Shown: positions 34,361 to 45,249 of the stretch, one piece after another
How the letters are laid out: each line of letters starts with the position of its first letter
Numbering within the stretch: position 1 is the stretch's first letter
NCBI GenBank assembly: GCA_964036045.1
Contig: OZ038379.1
Location: 72,993,992-73,057,991 of the forward strand
DNA length: 64,000 bases
Direction: 5' to 3'
Source of the DNA: Eutreptiella sp. 'Long Island Sound 2002'
Taxonomy: Eukaryota > Euglenozoa > Euglenophyceae > Eutreptiales > Eutreptiaceae
The notes under the pieces: model-generated
Databases searched by the model: none
What the model saw: the letters and a program-made list of their open reading frames with translations, nothing else
What the model was told of the DNA's origin: nothing
Position numbers and translations under genes: made by a program

Positions 34361-36134
34361 CGGTGTGTTATTCTCATGTCCCGTGGCAGTGGATCCATGG
34401 GAAGGAGCCCCTTCTCCCACGTCAAGTCTAGACAACGCAAGGCACACCGACTCAAGACGTTACATGACGTCGTCTCCCGGGAGCTAGGTGCACCCTACAC
34501 GGTGCAACACCTGCCGGACACGGGCCGGGCCAGATGGTGTTGACGCCGGTAGCCGGTCGGGGGGGGGGGGGTTGCAAACCCTACAGCACCATCCCTTTGG
34601 GAGAAGACCATGGCGGCGGTGTGGTGCATCCGGTCACTCCTTCTATCGAGGACCGAGCCGCAGTACCTCACTCCTCATCTATTTGAAGGTGTACCCTGGG
34701 AGGACAGGTGGGCCACAATGCAACAGCTCGCACAACCTGCTTCAAACGGGTTCGTTGCCACAACGGGTGAGGGTGTGGAGCTCTATGGTGCTGTATGCGC
34801 GCTACCAAAGCGGTTGCAGCACCTATATAGTTGTCGACCGTCGGAACAAGTCTACGTCCAACAACCTGTCGATGCAAGATTACATTGGATGCGGATTGCG
34901 GTGGATAGTACATTACACCATGAGGCGTCATACGTCCTATGCATGCTTGGGGGAACGAGCAGCCCCGATCAACGTGCTAGCCGGTGGCTACTAAGGGGTA
35001 GCGAGGAGTGGGCCACGTTGTACCCGGTCGCGCATGAGGTGGACTTCGACCAACAATTGTGGGACGCAAGTAAGGTTGCACTCCACGATACCAGCGGTTC
35101 GGACCGCGAAACTCTTTTCTTCTGTGTGCAGAGGGCAAGGCACAAATTCTAATGGCCAATCGCAAGAATTGGAAAGCCGAGGCTCCCCAAGCCATGGTGT
35201 GTAGGGTATGTGGGTGCAATTGAGCACAATATCCTGCGAACTCCGGTTTGGAAGACACCCTCGACGGGTGGTGGGATGTGGTGCGCCCAAACGGAGCGAT
35301 ATATCGACACGTTGCAGCCGACTGCCGCATTCCGGACTACGGATTGCACAGTGCTGCGTGTCACTATATGTGGTAGATCGGGCATGCGCGTCGCAATGGC
35401 GGCAACAACGGGCAAGTCCGCTTCCCACTGCCGGGTGCGCATGAATTGCACAGCCGCGGCAGACTCCACCTAACCTTTCCTTTTCCGTTTGCCTTGTCAT
35501 TGTTCAACCTCCCCTTTGTTACTGTCTTCCCTTGAATGCGGGCAACGGCTCAAATGTACTGAAACTCATTGCGCACAATCACAGGGAATGAACAACAAGC
35601 GGGTGGGCGGCATACTATGGAGTGATGTTTGTAGGGGGTGGTGGGACAACTTTGCCAAAACGTGTGTGTATGCATGGCTAACCGGATGGCTCTCCGGGGG
35701 GGACGTAGGATGGCTTCGCGAATGTAGCATACGGATGGGCAAGGCGCAATTAGTGTTACAGTGGCTTAAGCTGCTGTGGTCACATCTGTGGAATAACCAC
35801 ATGTATTTCTTTGCGCAAGTGGAGAATCCTCTCCAAATTTTCATCCTTTGCCATGGAAGGCAGCCACCGTAGCCTAAAGTGCATGCTCCGCAATAGCGGG
35901 GGCCTAACCCTCCTGTGTGGCCGCCTAAGTGTGCAGGTTGTGGTTGACAACCACACCATACATGACAACCTCCGTCGCGAGGGGTAGGATGTTACCAAGA
36001 GGTCCATGCGTGGACAAAGGCCCGTGACAGTGTGGCATTCGGTGCGGTGTGCTCGCAAGAGGGCACTTAGTATCCTCGACTATGCACAAGTCCTCTCACA
36101 GCGTTTCAAACGCCGCCGCAAGCGGCGGGCCTAG
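34361..36134 (+). pseudogene. Decayed gene of the GSHRRLKRMLRN family (second copy)
   Basis: An acceptor (TTTTTTTTCCAG, ending 34360) opens RCVILMSRGSG and KSRQRKAHRLKTLHDVVSRE, stopping at a TGA beside a 12 G run (34561-34572). A clean 180-codon frame follows from 34610: MAAVWCIRSLLLSR, HLFEGVPWEDRWATMQQL, DRETLFFCVQRARHKF. The reading then moves to a frame with a Cys pair (CRVCGC), GWWDVVRPNGAIYRHVA and GQVRFPLPGAHELHSRG, broken by TGA and TAG. It moves again to WWDNFAKTCVYAWLTGWLSG and NHMYFFAQVE, and finally to RILSKFSSFAMEGSHR, GRLSVQVVVDNHTIHDN, DVTKRSMRGQ and a basic end FKRRRKRRA. A TAG stands where the minus-strand copy at 7845-8121 has Trp. At least four frame changes and several stops mark it as dead. 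Probably a mobile-element protein; function unknown. Confidence 0.55.
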
Positions 36135-36225
36135 GACATGCGGACATGGGACCTTGAGTTGTGGTGGCTCTACGTACTTGAGTTGGTGCATGCCACACAG
36201 CGGAGGTGCGAGTGTGCGCGAAAAC

Positions 36226-36266
36226 GAATGCGAACATCGCGCGATTTTCGCGCGATGTTTGCGTGA
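36226..36266 (+). promoter_or_regulatory. Phased 11 bp array upstream of a TATA-like box
   Basis: Octamers at 36226 (GAATGCGA), 36237 (TCGCGCGA), 36248 (TCGCGCGA) and 36259 (TTGCGTGA) are exactly 11 bases apart. TATATAAT follows at 36273-36280 and an ATG at 36357, about 80 bases further. Array, TATA-like box and start codon in this order look like a small promoter. Whether it is active cannot be seen. Confidence 0.5.
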
Positions 36267-36272
36267 GGTTGC

Positions 36273-36280
36273 TATATAAT
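36273..36280 (+). promoter_or_regulatory. TATA-like box
   Basis: TATATAAT, 7 bases after the last unit of the phased array and ~77 bases before the ATG at 36357. Confidence 0.4.
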
Positions 36281-36356
36281 CACGTTCGTATCGCCGCCGC
36301 AAACACAGAGAAAGCCCACGGTAGCATTAGGGCATTTTGTGGGGCACGGTGGCACC

Positions 36357-36557
36357 ATGGCGTGTGAGAAAGGGGCCGTTTGTTTTCATGGGCACCCGGA
36401 TTTTTTGTCTTTTAAACAATTCTTTTTACAAACATTGCGCCCATCCCAACTGTGTGAAAATAGTTGTTCCCCGTCAGAATTGTTCGTTTGTGCAATCATA
36501 TTGGCGCGATTTTCGCTCTCAATTCAAAAGTTCCTTTACCGGGCGTTCATGGTATAA
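36357..36557 (+). CDS. Small open frame of unknown function
   Basis: 66 codons starting MACEKGAVCFHGHPDF and ending KFLYRAFMV. It contains four Cys and a hydrophobic segment (LFVCAIILARF, residues ~43-53) that could insert in a membrane. The start is chosen because it is the first in-context ATG (ACCATGGCG) after the TATA-like box. There is no family match. Low certainty; the case rests on the promoter-like sequence upstream. Confidence 0.25.
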   Translation: MACEKGAVCFHGHPDFLSFKQFFLQTLRPSQLCENSCSPSELFVCAIILARFSLSIQKFLYRAFMV

Positions 36558-36822
36558 AATGGTACATGTGCGCTCTGCATGTCGCGCTCCTGCCGGACGT
36601 TTCGCCCCTTGGCTCTACTTGTGGCTCTGGAGTACGATTTTGTGTTCTGCATGTTTTGCGTGCTCTGCAGTGTGCAAGGGTAGGGGGCGACAACACGGAG
36701 AGAGTGCCCCTGGGACCTGAGGGCTATTGGTAGGCATTGCAAGGACCAGTGGCCACAGGCAGTTGTGTCTTCTTGTAGCATTGTTTAGTTGGTCTCATGG
36801 CCGGAGGAAAACAGAAGCGTAG

Positions 36823-37125
36823 ATGAGGGAAGCGCCGAAAGCACGTGAGGACGGTAGAAGCGCTGGGCCGGAGGCGGCAAGCACGTGCAGCAACGTTGCA
36901 AACCACGCTACGGGCTGTTGTGGGAAGGGTGCCAGTGCGCCGTGTCGTGCTTCGGGGCGGTGTGTCTTTGTACGCCCAAACAATTGTGTCATACGCAAAT
37001 GGGGCAAATGTTCCGGCTCGTGGATCCACAAACATTGCGTGTCGTCGGAAAGGGGTCGCTGGACAACGAATCTCAGATGTAGGCAACTCAAATGTGAAGG
37101 TTGCTGGCAAACACGCGTGCAATGA
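36823..37125 (+). CDS. Cys-rich, PHD-like zinc-binding open frame
   Basis: 100 codons from MREAPKAREDGRSAG. The second half has many Cys: a CCGKGASAPC segment, GRCVFV, NNCVIRKWGKC, GSWIHKHCV and LRCRQLKCEGCW. The order Cys...Cys-x2-3-W-x-H-x2-C...W...Cys...Cys-x2-Cys resembles a PHD finger, a fold that usually reads histone tails. Spacings are not textbook, so this is a resemblance only. It ends at a TGA just before a different frame (CNDVWEVKVGMDPAVLCF) takes over near 37110. It is therefore probably an exon, or part of a frameshifted gene that may continue into the one starting at 37227. Confidence 0.4.
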   Translation: MREAPKAREDGRSAGPEAASTCSNVANHATGCCGKGASAPCRASGRCVFVRPNNCVIRKWGKCSGSWIHKHCVSSERGRWTTNLRCRQLKCEGCWQTRVQ

Positions 37126-37226
37126 CGTTTGGGAAGTGAAAGTTGGCATGGACCCCGCAGTGCTATGTTTCACCATTTTCAACGCCACACATTTGAGCCA
37201 ATACTTACATCTGGGTGCAGGGTCCA

Positions 37227-39665
37227 ATGGCCCTGAATCTTAGGATTGCCCACCTGTTGAATGCCTCACATCCGCCAGCGCTCTGGCCTTTGTGGCTGTC
37301 CAGCGCCGGCGGGTTTTGGGCGTGTTTGGGTGTTTGTGTGTGTTTTGCTGCCTAGCTGTTTCTGATGTGAGGATGGCGACTCCGTGGTATCCCAAAGAAT
37401 TTCAACTGGCGGGGACAAATTTGGAAATGCTGGACCCCGTCAGAATGGAGACAATGACACCGGATTCCAATGCAGCACTGGTTTTCCAAAGCCCGCAACA
37501 GAAGAGTATGTGCCTCAGGCTGCGGGTTTGTCGCGGTACTGATTCATGATGATGCATGTCCTCCGCGGTCTGGATACTTGTCTCTGCCCTATCTCCATTG
37601 CTACTCCTCATGCACGTCGCGCACATTGCGCATGTTGTCTTTAAGTGTGGCCGTGGAACTAGATGCACATCAGGCGCGTGTTCGCCGTCCGATTTCACTT
37701 GTTAATCCTCTGACACAGGTGGGTACCATGCACGCAGGCTGCAGCGCCTGCGTACATTGAATAAAAAAGAGAAGAAAGTGACCGAGATGATCTTGCTAAA
37801 GGCGTGCGTGCATGTATCAGGTTGACAATGCCAAAGGTCAAGTGTACAATTTGAGAACCCTAGGGAATGTAAGGATCCGCCTGACAAAGCTCAAGAAGGG
37901 GTGTATTTGGGGATTTGTGGCAAATGAGGATCACAAGGAGGAGAAAGAGAAAAAAAATAACAAGAAGGCCGAATGTGCAAAGGTGGAGGAGCAACTCAAC
38001 AAGGTGAAGGACAAGAAGAAAGAGAAAGCAAAGCTGCCGAAATCAGCATTGAAAAAGCCGAAGATGGAGAAAGACGTCGTCGTCGTTCAGATCAAGCCGA
38101 TGCGCAAGGCTCCACGCAAAATCAAGGAGGCCGCACTTCAATGTGGAAGGCTGTGCATTGGGTTTGCCTGTAGGGCCCACCGAAACAGAGAAGCTCTGCA
38201 ACGACAAACGGTTCTGGGACAGCTTGCAGCTGTTCGAAGATTTTTTGCAGTGGGATGCCGATGAAAGCCATGTTGGTCGCCTTATCCCATACTACAAGAA
38301 TTGCTTGAAGATTGCAACGGGTGTCCTGCGTGTCATGCATGTTCCCTCCGTGTTGGCTCGAGAACCGCCCCAGGTCGTCCCGGAAGCCGCGGACGTCCTC
38401 CACGTTGCGTCTCTTGCTGGCTCTCGAGCTGTCTTCCCCTCCTACGTGTCGTGTGTGTCTTGCTGCGTAGACCGCCCAAAACCTGGGCTTGTCCGTGCTG
38501 TCCCTCTCCAAGGCACAGTCACGGTGCATTCAGCCGGTGTTGGAGTGCGGAGTCAAGAATGCCCAGTTAGCAACCAAGGCGGCCCTTTACCTGAACGAGC
38601 AGCATCTCACAACCGGAGCCGGTCGCACAGCCCGTTCCGTTGTGTGGGCCCTGGGATCATGCACGGATCCACCCCCTTTCGAAGACAGGCCCCAGGCGGC
38701 AAAGAAGGAGGACGACGTGCCCGTCACCAAGCTCGTTGGTGAGGATGCACAGGCAGCATTGCGTGGTCGCGGAGGTGGAGCTCGGCGGCGACATGGTGAT
38801 AAGTTCTCGGATGTGTCGGGTATTGCAGCTCAATATCACCGAGCTTAGCAAGGAAGATCTTGTGAGGCGGTATGTGTGCACCATTAAGGCGTCCGGTCTC
38901 ATGTGCTATCTGTTGGAAACGGAGTACGATGAGCCGAACGATGTTGCCAACAAGCCCTGGGTTCCGGTGCGGCGCGAGGAGATGGCACAGTTTGCCGAGG
39001 CCAACAACAAGCGACGGGTGTTTGCTACTTGCTTGCTTTTATAATGTGTCGTTCAATGTGTCCCGGATGTCTCACACATTGGCTCTCATCATGGCTCTGG
39101 AAGTGTCTACACGTCTCAGACGTTCCGTGCGTTGCCTCCTGTTGTGGCTTTGGAAGTGTTAGCATGTCTTGGACGTCCTCTCCGCAGTTTGAGACGGAGC
39201 TGTGGGACTATCTGCCTCCCCCACCGCACGTTTCTGGATACTACGGCTACGGCAACACGCCCTTCGATCAGTATGGTGGCCGGTATCAATCAAGTGGGAT
39301 CGACAGTGGCCTGCGTTACCCGAAGTTGGAACCACCACCGCTACCACAGCCGCCGCCGCCAGATGGTGGGCCACAAGGTGACCCTTTGCCCAATGCGAAG
39401 CTTTGCACTCTGCAGCGTTGCACCTGTGGTTTTGCTGCTTGACATCAGTGGCGCTCTGGGCTTTGTGGCTGTTGAGCGCCGCTCGTCTTCCATGTTTTGC
39501 GTGCCATGTCCAAAGTGTCCGGTACGCTTGCAATAGGCTGAGGATGTGAGTGAGGGGGGCCCCATAGCGGAGGCGCCTGCTGATGTGCCTGCCGGTGTGC
39601 CTACGGTGGAGCCCTTGCCAGACGGTGGCGGGCACGACCAGACCGTCAACCCCATTTTTCGGTAA
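37227..39665 (+). CDS. Multi-exon gene of unknown function, possibly with frameshifts
   Basis: Exon-like blocks in order: after an acceptor at 37220, MALNLRIAHLLNASHPP (37227); MATPWYPKEFQLAGTNLEML (37372-37510, then GTATGTG); ARRLQRLRTLNKKEKKVTEM (~37715-37807); a Lys-rich block from 37812 (YNLRTLGNVRIRLTKLKKGC, KKKEKAKLPKSALKKP); RFWDSLQLFEDFLQWDADES (~38190-38330); CGVKNAQLATKAALYLNEQH to GEDAQAAL (~38530-38765); then, one base out of frame, VAEVELGGDMVISSRMCRVL to EANNKRR, ending at the donor at 39018. After the intron comes a Gly/Tyr/Pro-rich exon (ELWDYLPPPPHVSGYYGYG). A last exon opens after an acceptor ending at 39536 (AEDVSEGGPIAEAP) and stops at 39663-39665. The basic block suggests nucleic-acid binding. 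I recognise no domain. The one-base shift near 38765 may be real or an assembly error. Confidence 0.55.
39018..39187 (+). other. GT-AG spliceosomal intron, 170 bp, phase 0
   Basis: The donor CGACGG/GTGTTTGC follows ...EANNKRR and the acceptor CTCTCCGCAG precedes TTTGAGACG. Removing it joins NNKRR to FETELWDY in frame. The interior is pyrimidine/GT-rich like other presumed introns of this gene (37510-37702, ~38330-38530). Confidence 0.7.
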
Positions 39666-41086
39666 ACCCTTGATAGAGGGGAGGAGATTGAGCGATGTTG
39701 TGGCATGCGAGGTTCGTGCGTTGCCTTTTTCCCTTGGTTGTCCTTTCCGTCCTGCTTGTTGTCTGTGGTTCTGGCTTTAGACTGTTCAGCGGTTCTGGAC
39801 TTCCCGCGTGTTGTCTCCAGCAGTGGCTTTGAATCCATTATCTCGTTTTGGTCGTCCTGCGTGTCGTCAAGCAGACCTATAGTGGCTGTTTTTGTGCACT
39901 TCTTTTCCACGACATGTCGCACAATTGCACAACACGGAATTGGTTTTTCCTAAGAGTTTTTAGATGCAGTGCCAGGCATGTTGTTTGAGAAATTCTGAGG
40001 CGAATCGGGCGTACTGCTGGAAACATTGGGGCCGAGTGCTCCGGCCGATCTACCGTTAGCCTAGGCATCCCGGAAGTGTGCCTGCCAAAACTGGTCGGGA
40101 AAACGCTTCCGATGTTTGTAAGCAACGCTCCCAATGATTGCCTCCGTTTTAGGAAGCGGTGCCTCCGAACATCGCTTCTGATGTTCGGAAGCACTAATTC
40201 CGATGGCTGGTTGCCACCATAGCAGTGCTTCCAGAAGGCTATGGGCAATGGCATGCACCAACGAGGACGTCTTCTTCCCAAAACCCTGCCCTAATACCAT
40301 GGGATTTGACAAAAAATTGTGAACCCACTCATGATAGTGCCAACCACATCGGTGCCTCAAATAGGTGAATTGGCACTTGGAGGACACCATGGCCACAGAA
40401 AATGAAGGTACTTTGTTCCGACCGGTTGCCCCGTTTTTAGAAAGCAATTGCATCACCACTCATGCTCATGCACAAGGGCTTCTATCTCCTGCTTGGGCCC
40501 ATGTTGAAACAGTGAAAACATGACAACCCGCCCCCCCAAACCTCAAAGGTGGTCACACATGATGTAGTGCCACTTCTTGTATGGCAGCAATTTTTTTGTT
40601 TTTTGGTGAGCCACAGCACCCACCCCCACCCTTTCCCTTGAGATTGGAATCCGTGCAGTCCCCGCGGCGCAACAAACCCCTGGGATGCCAGTGGGGATGG
40701 TCGATGCACGGAATCACGAGGCTTGTCCATGGCATGGTCGACAGTCGCTTTTGTTGTTTGAGACATTTTTTTACGCCCAATAATTTTCTTTGAACAAAAT
40801 AGCCAGAAAATGTGTCCCTCTGATGGCCCCCCTCTCAGTTCTTCGGGTTGTTTGCAGATGTCTGAAATAGCGGGTTTGGATGGGCACATGCCACAAGAGC
40901 CTCACTTTGAGTATACGGGTCCGGGCGTTTTATGAACCGCCCGAACAGCCATCACCATCCCCCGGGCCGCATGGGAATGGGCCATGTTGTCCTCATCAGC
41001 GCTCCAAGCCCCTGATGCGCCTCATTGTGGCGCCTTCGGCAACTGCAAGTAGTTGAAGTTAGTCACCTCCTTGTGCTTTTTTCCAG
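39666..41086. other. No gene; contains the second GCTTCCGA hairpin cluster
   Basis: Frames up to 193 codons on the minus strand (39341-39922) partly overlap the exons above and read antisense to them. 40105-40205 repeats the GCTTCCGA/TCGGAAGC dyads seen at 21820-21935 (AACGCTTCCGATG, GGAAGCGGTGCCTCCGAACA, TGTTCGGAAGC). I see nothing else supportable. Confidence 0.4.
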
Positions 41087-41918
41087 GCTCGTAAAAGCCG
41101 GCGGTCACAAGTACACTTGTGGAAGCCTATCCGGCGGGTTTTGGTGTTGGAACAGTGTGTTCTCAGTACGTCGCCTGATTGGCATGTCATTGTGGAGCGC
41201 GTTCTGCGGCCACTATTGGCACTGCCAACTGTGAGGGTCCTTTGCCACCCGCAGACCCAATCACTGCTAATGCAGCTTGGGGATGAAGTGGATGCACATG
41301 GCGCCTACTGCATTTGTGGACGTTGCAGGGTTGAACGTAGTGGTCCGCGGGGGTGGGTAGAATTTCGGTTAGAAGTACTACAACGGTGGCCCACGTTTTC
41401 CAATGTTTCAGTTGGTTCCTTTGTGCCCAGCCGTCAGCGTAGGGCAGAGGCCAAGGCACATAGAAGGGCAAAGAAAATGGGCAGGGAGTGCACCGTACAG
41501 GATGCCCAACAGGTGTTGGGTGTCCCTGATCCCTTGCATGTGGGCTCAGGCGCAAAGACCCAAGGCGGATGGCAGTGCCCGCCGCATTTTGCTAATGCAG
41601 TGAGTCAAGCTGCATCGACGCATTGTAGTTGATGCGGAGGATTTGTCAGAGCCTGCAGGGGGTCTCCTATCAGACGCAGGGGACTCCCCTAGTGGCAGAG
41701 ACAATGGGTGTGAGAGTAGGACTGGGAGTGGTAGTGGGAGTGGTAGTGCCAGTGATGCCTCGGATGGTGACGCAACCAGCAGTGCTGTCACAGTCAGCAA
41801 TTCTCACCCTGAGGCTGCCGCACCGGCACCGCCTCTCCGGAAAAAAAGGCCGCAGGACAGCCCCGCGCGCAGGACACAGCTTGTCCCAACGGCCAGCCCC
41901 TATTGTCCTGGATGTTGA
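41087..41918 (+). pseudogene. Gene remnant: basic N part and Ser/Gly-Asp acidic tail
   Basis: An acceptor (TGTGCTTTTTTCCAG, ending 41086) opens ARKSRRSQVHLWKPIRRVLV, VLSTSPDWHVIVERVLRPLL, HPQTQSLLMQLGDEVDAHGA, a Cys-x-Cys-x2-Cys (YCICGRC), WVEFRLEVLQRWPTF and RRAEAKAHRRAKKMGRE. Near 41530 the reading shifts one base (RPKADGSARRILLMQ) and crosses a TGA at 41597 into VKLHRRIVVDAEDLSEP. It then enters a Ser/Gly/Asp-rich tail (GSGSGSGSASDASDGD) and a basic end (LRKKRPQDSPARRTQ), stopping at 41916-41918. The shift and the TGA suggest decay; CGA to TGA would explain the stop. The acidic Ser tail plus basic patches suggest a nuclear protein, but no family is recognised. Confidence 0.45.
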
Positions 41919-44900
41919 TGCTGCATCCGGCTTAGCCCCCGTAACCCATTTGCGGAGTGAGGGGGACTTCATCCTTACTGACACCTTGATATTTTGAAAC
42001 AACATGCACCCAATGAGGTGAACTTCAGATCCAAGCGGCATTGCTGTTGCTTTTTGTTGCAGCCACTTCTCATGGCGCTCACTCCCATCGAATTGTCATG
42101 TTCCGTATTCCTTGGGTCAATAGCGGTTTGCACACCCGCAGCACAAACCACATCCACGCTTCTCTTGCGTTCTTTTGGGGACTGGTGCTTGCCCGTGTCA
42201 CGGCTAGCATCGGGTTCACCGCCATCGCTTGCTGCTCTCTTTCTGTTACCGAGAAACCCCATCTCTACCACCATCTTGCATCGCCGCTTCTCCATCAGCT
42301 CCCCCAATCACGTGAATGGCCCCCATGTGCTCACAGCTCATGCCGTCGTGCTGCAACGCACGTTGAAATGCCGGCACTCCAAGTGCCGGCGGTTTTCAAC
42401 ACTCGAGCCAAAGGCTGTGTGTCAATAGTGCCCTTCTGCATACAACATGTACCGTGTGTGTGTGTGTGCGCGCGCGTGCAAGTGTGCATGTGTGGATCGC
42501 CTTCTCACAAAACAAATATCTAAGCAGAAGGTTAGGATTTCCATACCTGCATGCAATCAAATTCCTAACTAGTTTGCATGCCCATCCAAGATAAATTTGC
42601 TTGCCCCGCCGACAGCAGTATATCATTGCCGACAACAGTATATCATTGCGCAGCAGATAAGAGTGCCACTGTGTGCAGGTCTCCAGTCAATGATACAGAC
42701 ACTCGGACAATGTTTCTAAGATGTAAAATCGTTTTCTAGAAGAAACAGACACTTTGCAGTGGTGGAATGCCCCCTGCCCTGCGCCAAGAAGGAGTCCAAC
42801 CCACCTATCTGTGGCAACCAGCTCCATATATGCACCGCAGTCCATAACAGTGGGGCATTGGGGCATGCAGGCGAAGTGGAGAATCACACACAGACACACC
42901 ACGCGCACGCACATACCACAGCAAGAATGACACAACTGGCAGGAACGCATAAAATGCATACATCCACATCACATGGGTGATGTAGTTGTCAAGGCACCAT
43001 GTGCCCCAGCGTGTAGCAGTTGGAAGAGCCCAGACAATAGAGCCTTTGTACTCCATCGGTATCATGCTTGGCAGAGAGCTGCAGCACGAAATGAACTGCA
43101 GTGGCGACTGGGGTGAGCACTACCCACTTGCAGGTGTGCACACCGAACTGGGTTGGCAAGATACCCAATGAAATGGCCCTATGTAGCTGTTTCGGGGGCC
43201 TTTGATGTGTGTCCTCAACCAAGCCGCCGTTCCGGCTGGTCGCCGCACAGCTGGTGGAAGGTTGACGATACACTCCCCGCCTACAATCCAAACCTGCCCG
43301 CAACTATTTGCAACACCTACCCTTCATAGTCCGCTACCCTGCAGAACGGGAACATTGGTGCGTGCAATTTTGGAATGACAAAATTCGCGGTGGAGAAAAG
43401 ATCATGTACTTCCTGAAATGCCACTGGTGATATTGGGCGCACCACCAAGTGAAATTATTGCAGACAATGCATTACTGCAAGGAATCGGAGTGCAGAATTC
43501 GATGGTCATGGCCGCAAATGAGGGGAAATGGGCAGAAATTTCTGCTGCTCAATTTCGCTGATTCAAACCTTGTCCGGGCAACCCTCCTTCCTTGTCCAAC
43601 CGTGCAACCCTCTGGAATCCCTGGTAATCTTTTTCAACCTTTATCCCTGCCAACACTCAGACATTCTCTCATCCCTCATGCACCCTCTGCTACTCCAGAG
43701 CCGTCGCTAATGGCCACTGGCCACCACAACCCCGCACGACCCTCTGCTCCTTTCAGTCTCCTATTGCCACGGATTAGCCACTACCCACCGGGACAGGCAG
43801 TCAGCCTCCAACTGCGGCATGCCGGCCCGTGACTGCTTTCATGTGGCATCTTATTGCTGCTGGAGCTCAACAGCAAACGTAGCCATACACCATTGTAGAG
43901 TGGCCCTGAATGCGCCCGTGAGCCTTTGAGTACCGTTCATCACACATGAGGCAGAGTGCTGGCTGACCCGAGTAGAAGAGTTTTGGAGGGGTTGGATAGG
44001 GGTAGCGAGATCTGGAAGTGTTGCAGAGGTTTTTGCGCGGCTGGAGAGGCTTGGAGAGGATTGCAGAGGGTTTGAAGAGAATTCTGAGAAGGTTGGAAAG
44101 GGAAGAAAAGAATTTGCAGACAACAGCTAACAACAGTTCCGTAATAAATTAGGGGAGTATATGGGGCGCATTGGGTGCAATTATTTAGGGCCATGGAATT
44201 CTGTGCGCACCCTGCACTTATCCCCCACTCTCCCCATGCAACTGTCTCGGGGTCCGCCATAATCTGCCAACGCGGAGCAAATTGGCACTTTTTGGTTTTT
44301 TTTGGCAACTTCCACTCCAATGAGCAAAAATATCGTCCCTTGGGGGGGGGGTGTATACTTTTTGAAATCTGCAGGAAGCAGCCGTTTCAAGGAGCGATTG
44401 ACAGCACCATTTGGGTGTTTGCAACCGCAGGAAATCGGACACCAAAATGAGCAATGCACACAAACATGCACTGCACATTTCATCAATGTTTGTTCTGAAT
44501 CGTTGTCATTGGTGCCAAGGGCAGGGACCCTGTTGGGGCAGAAATCACCATGTTTATTGTTGGGAACATATCTTTTGTTAGCTTTTTGCCAATCCTGCAG
44601 CCTGCAACTCTTCACTGGCACCCACCCTGTGTTCAGAGGCATTTTCCAGAAGCCATCAGTGGTTCTCAGGGTGCTTGCAGGAGAGCTGATCAGACTGGAC
44701 GTGGCGGGCCTTCGTGGTCCTGTCACACTGCTCTTGAATCACACTGGGAAAATCTATACGCAGACATGGCAGTGACTGTCGACGAAACGAGGCGGAGATC
44801 AGAGCATGCATCGTCCAAAATGGACGAAATTCTGCATCATGTTATCAGTTTGGCATGCAGAACCAGGGTGTTCTAAATAGCCCTCTTCAAGGGCTTTCCG

Positions 44901-45249
44901 AGTCCCCCCCCCCCCCGCGCGCAACCCCAAAAAACACTCTGTGTTGGCGGGATTGCTGTCCGCATCCAGAGAGTATGCCAGAGAATTGTTCACTGCATTC
45001 TTCTGCTGCAGTGGTGTCACGTCTAATGATGGGTGTGCATCATCTGTCTCAATGGCGGACAGCTGCAGGAAGGTTGAATTTGAAGGAGCTTTGTGGTGCA
45101 GAGTGTAAGCTGTCATTTAACAGAACGGTGCATGCAGAAATGAATACTCCAGGGGACTTTTACTCGTGTTGATGAGGGCACAACATATTTGTGCCAAATG
45201 GTCTATCCCAACCTGACATTATGCCCTTCCCATTCAGGCGGCTTTAAAC
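41919..45249. other. No supportable gene
   Basis: Frames to 181 codons on both strands (for example 44181-44726 minus and 44302-44775 plus) overlap each other with no domain signal. There are a short GT/GC run near 42453 and a 13-base C run near 44906. Confidence 0.35.
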
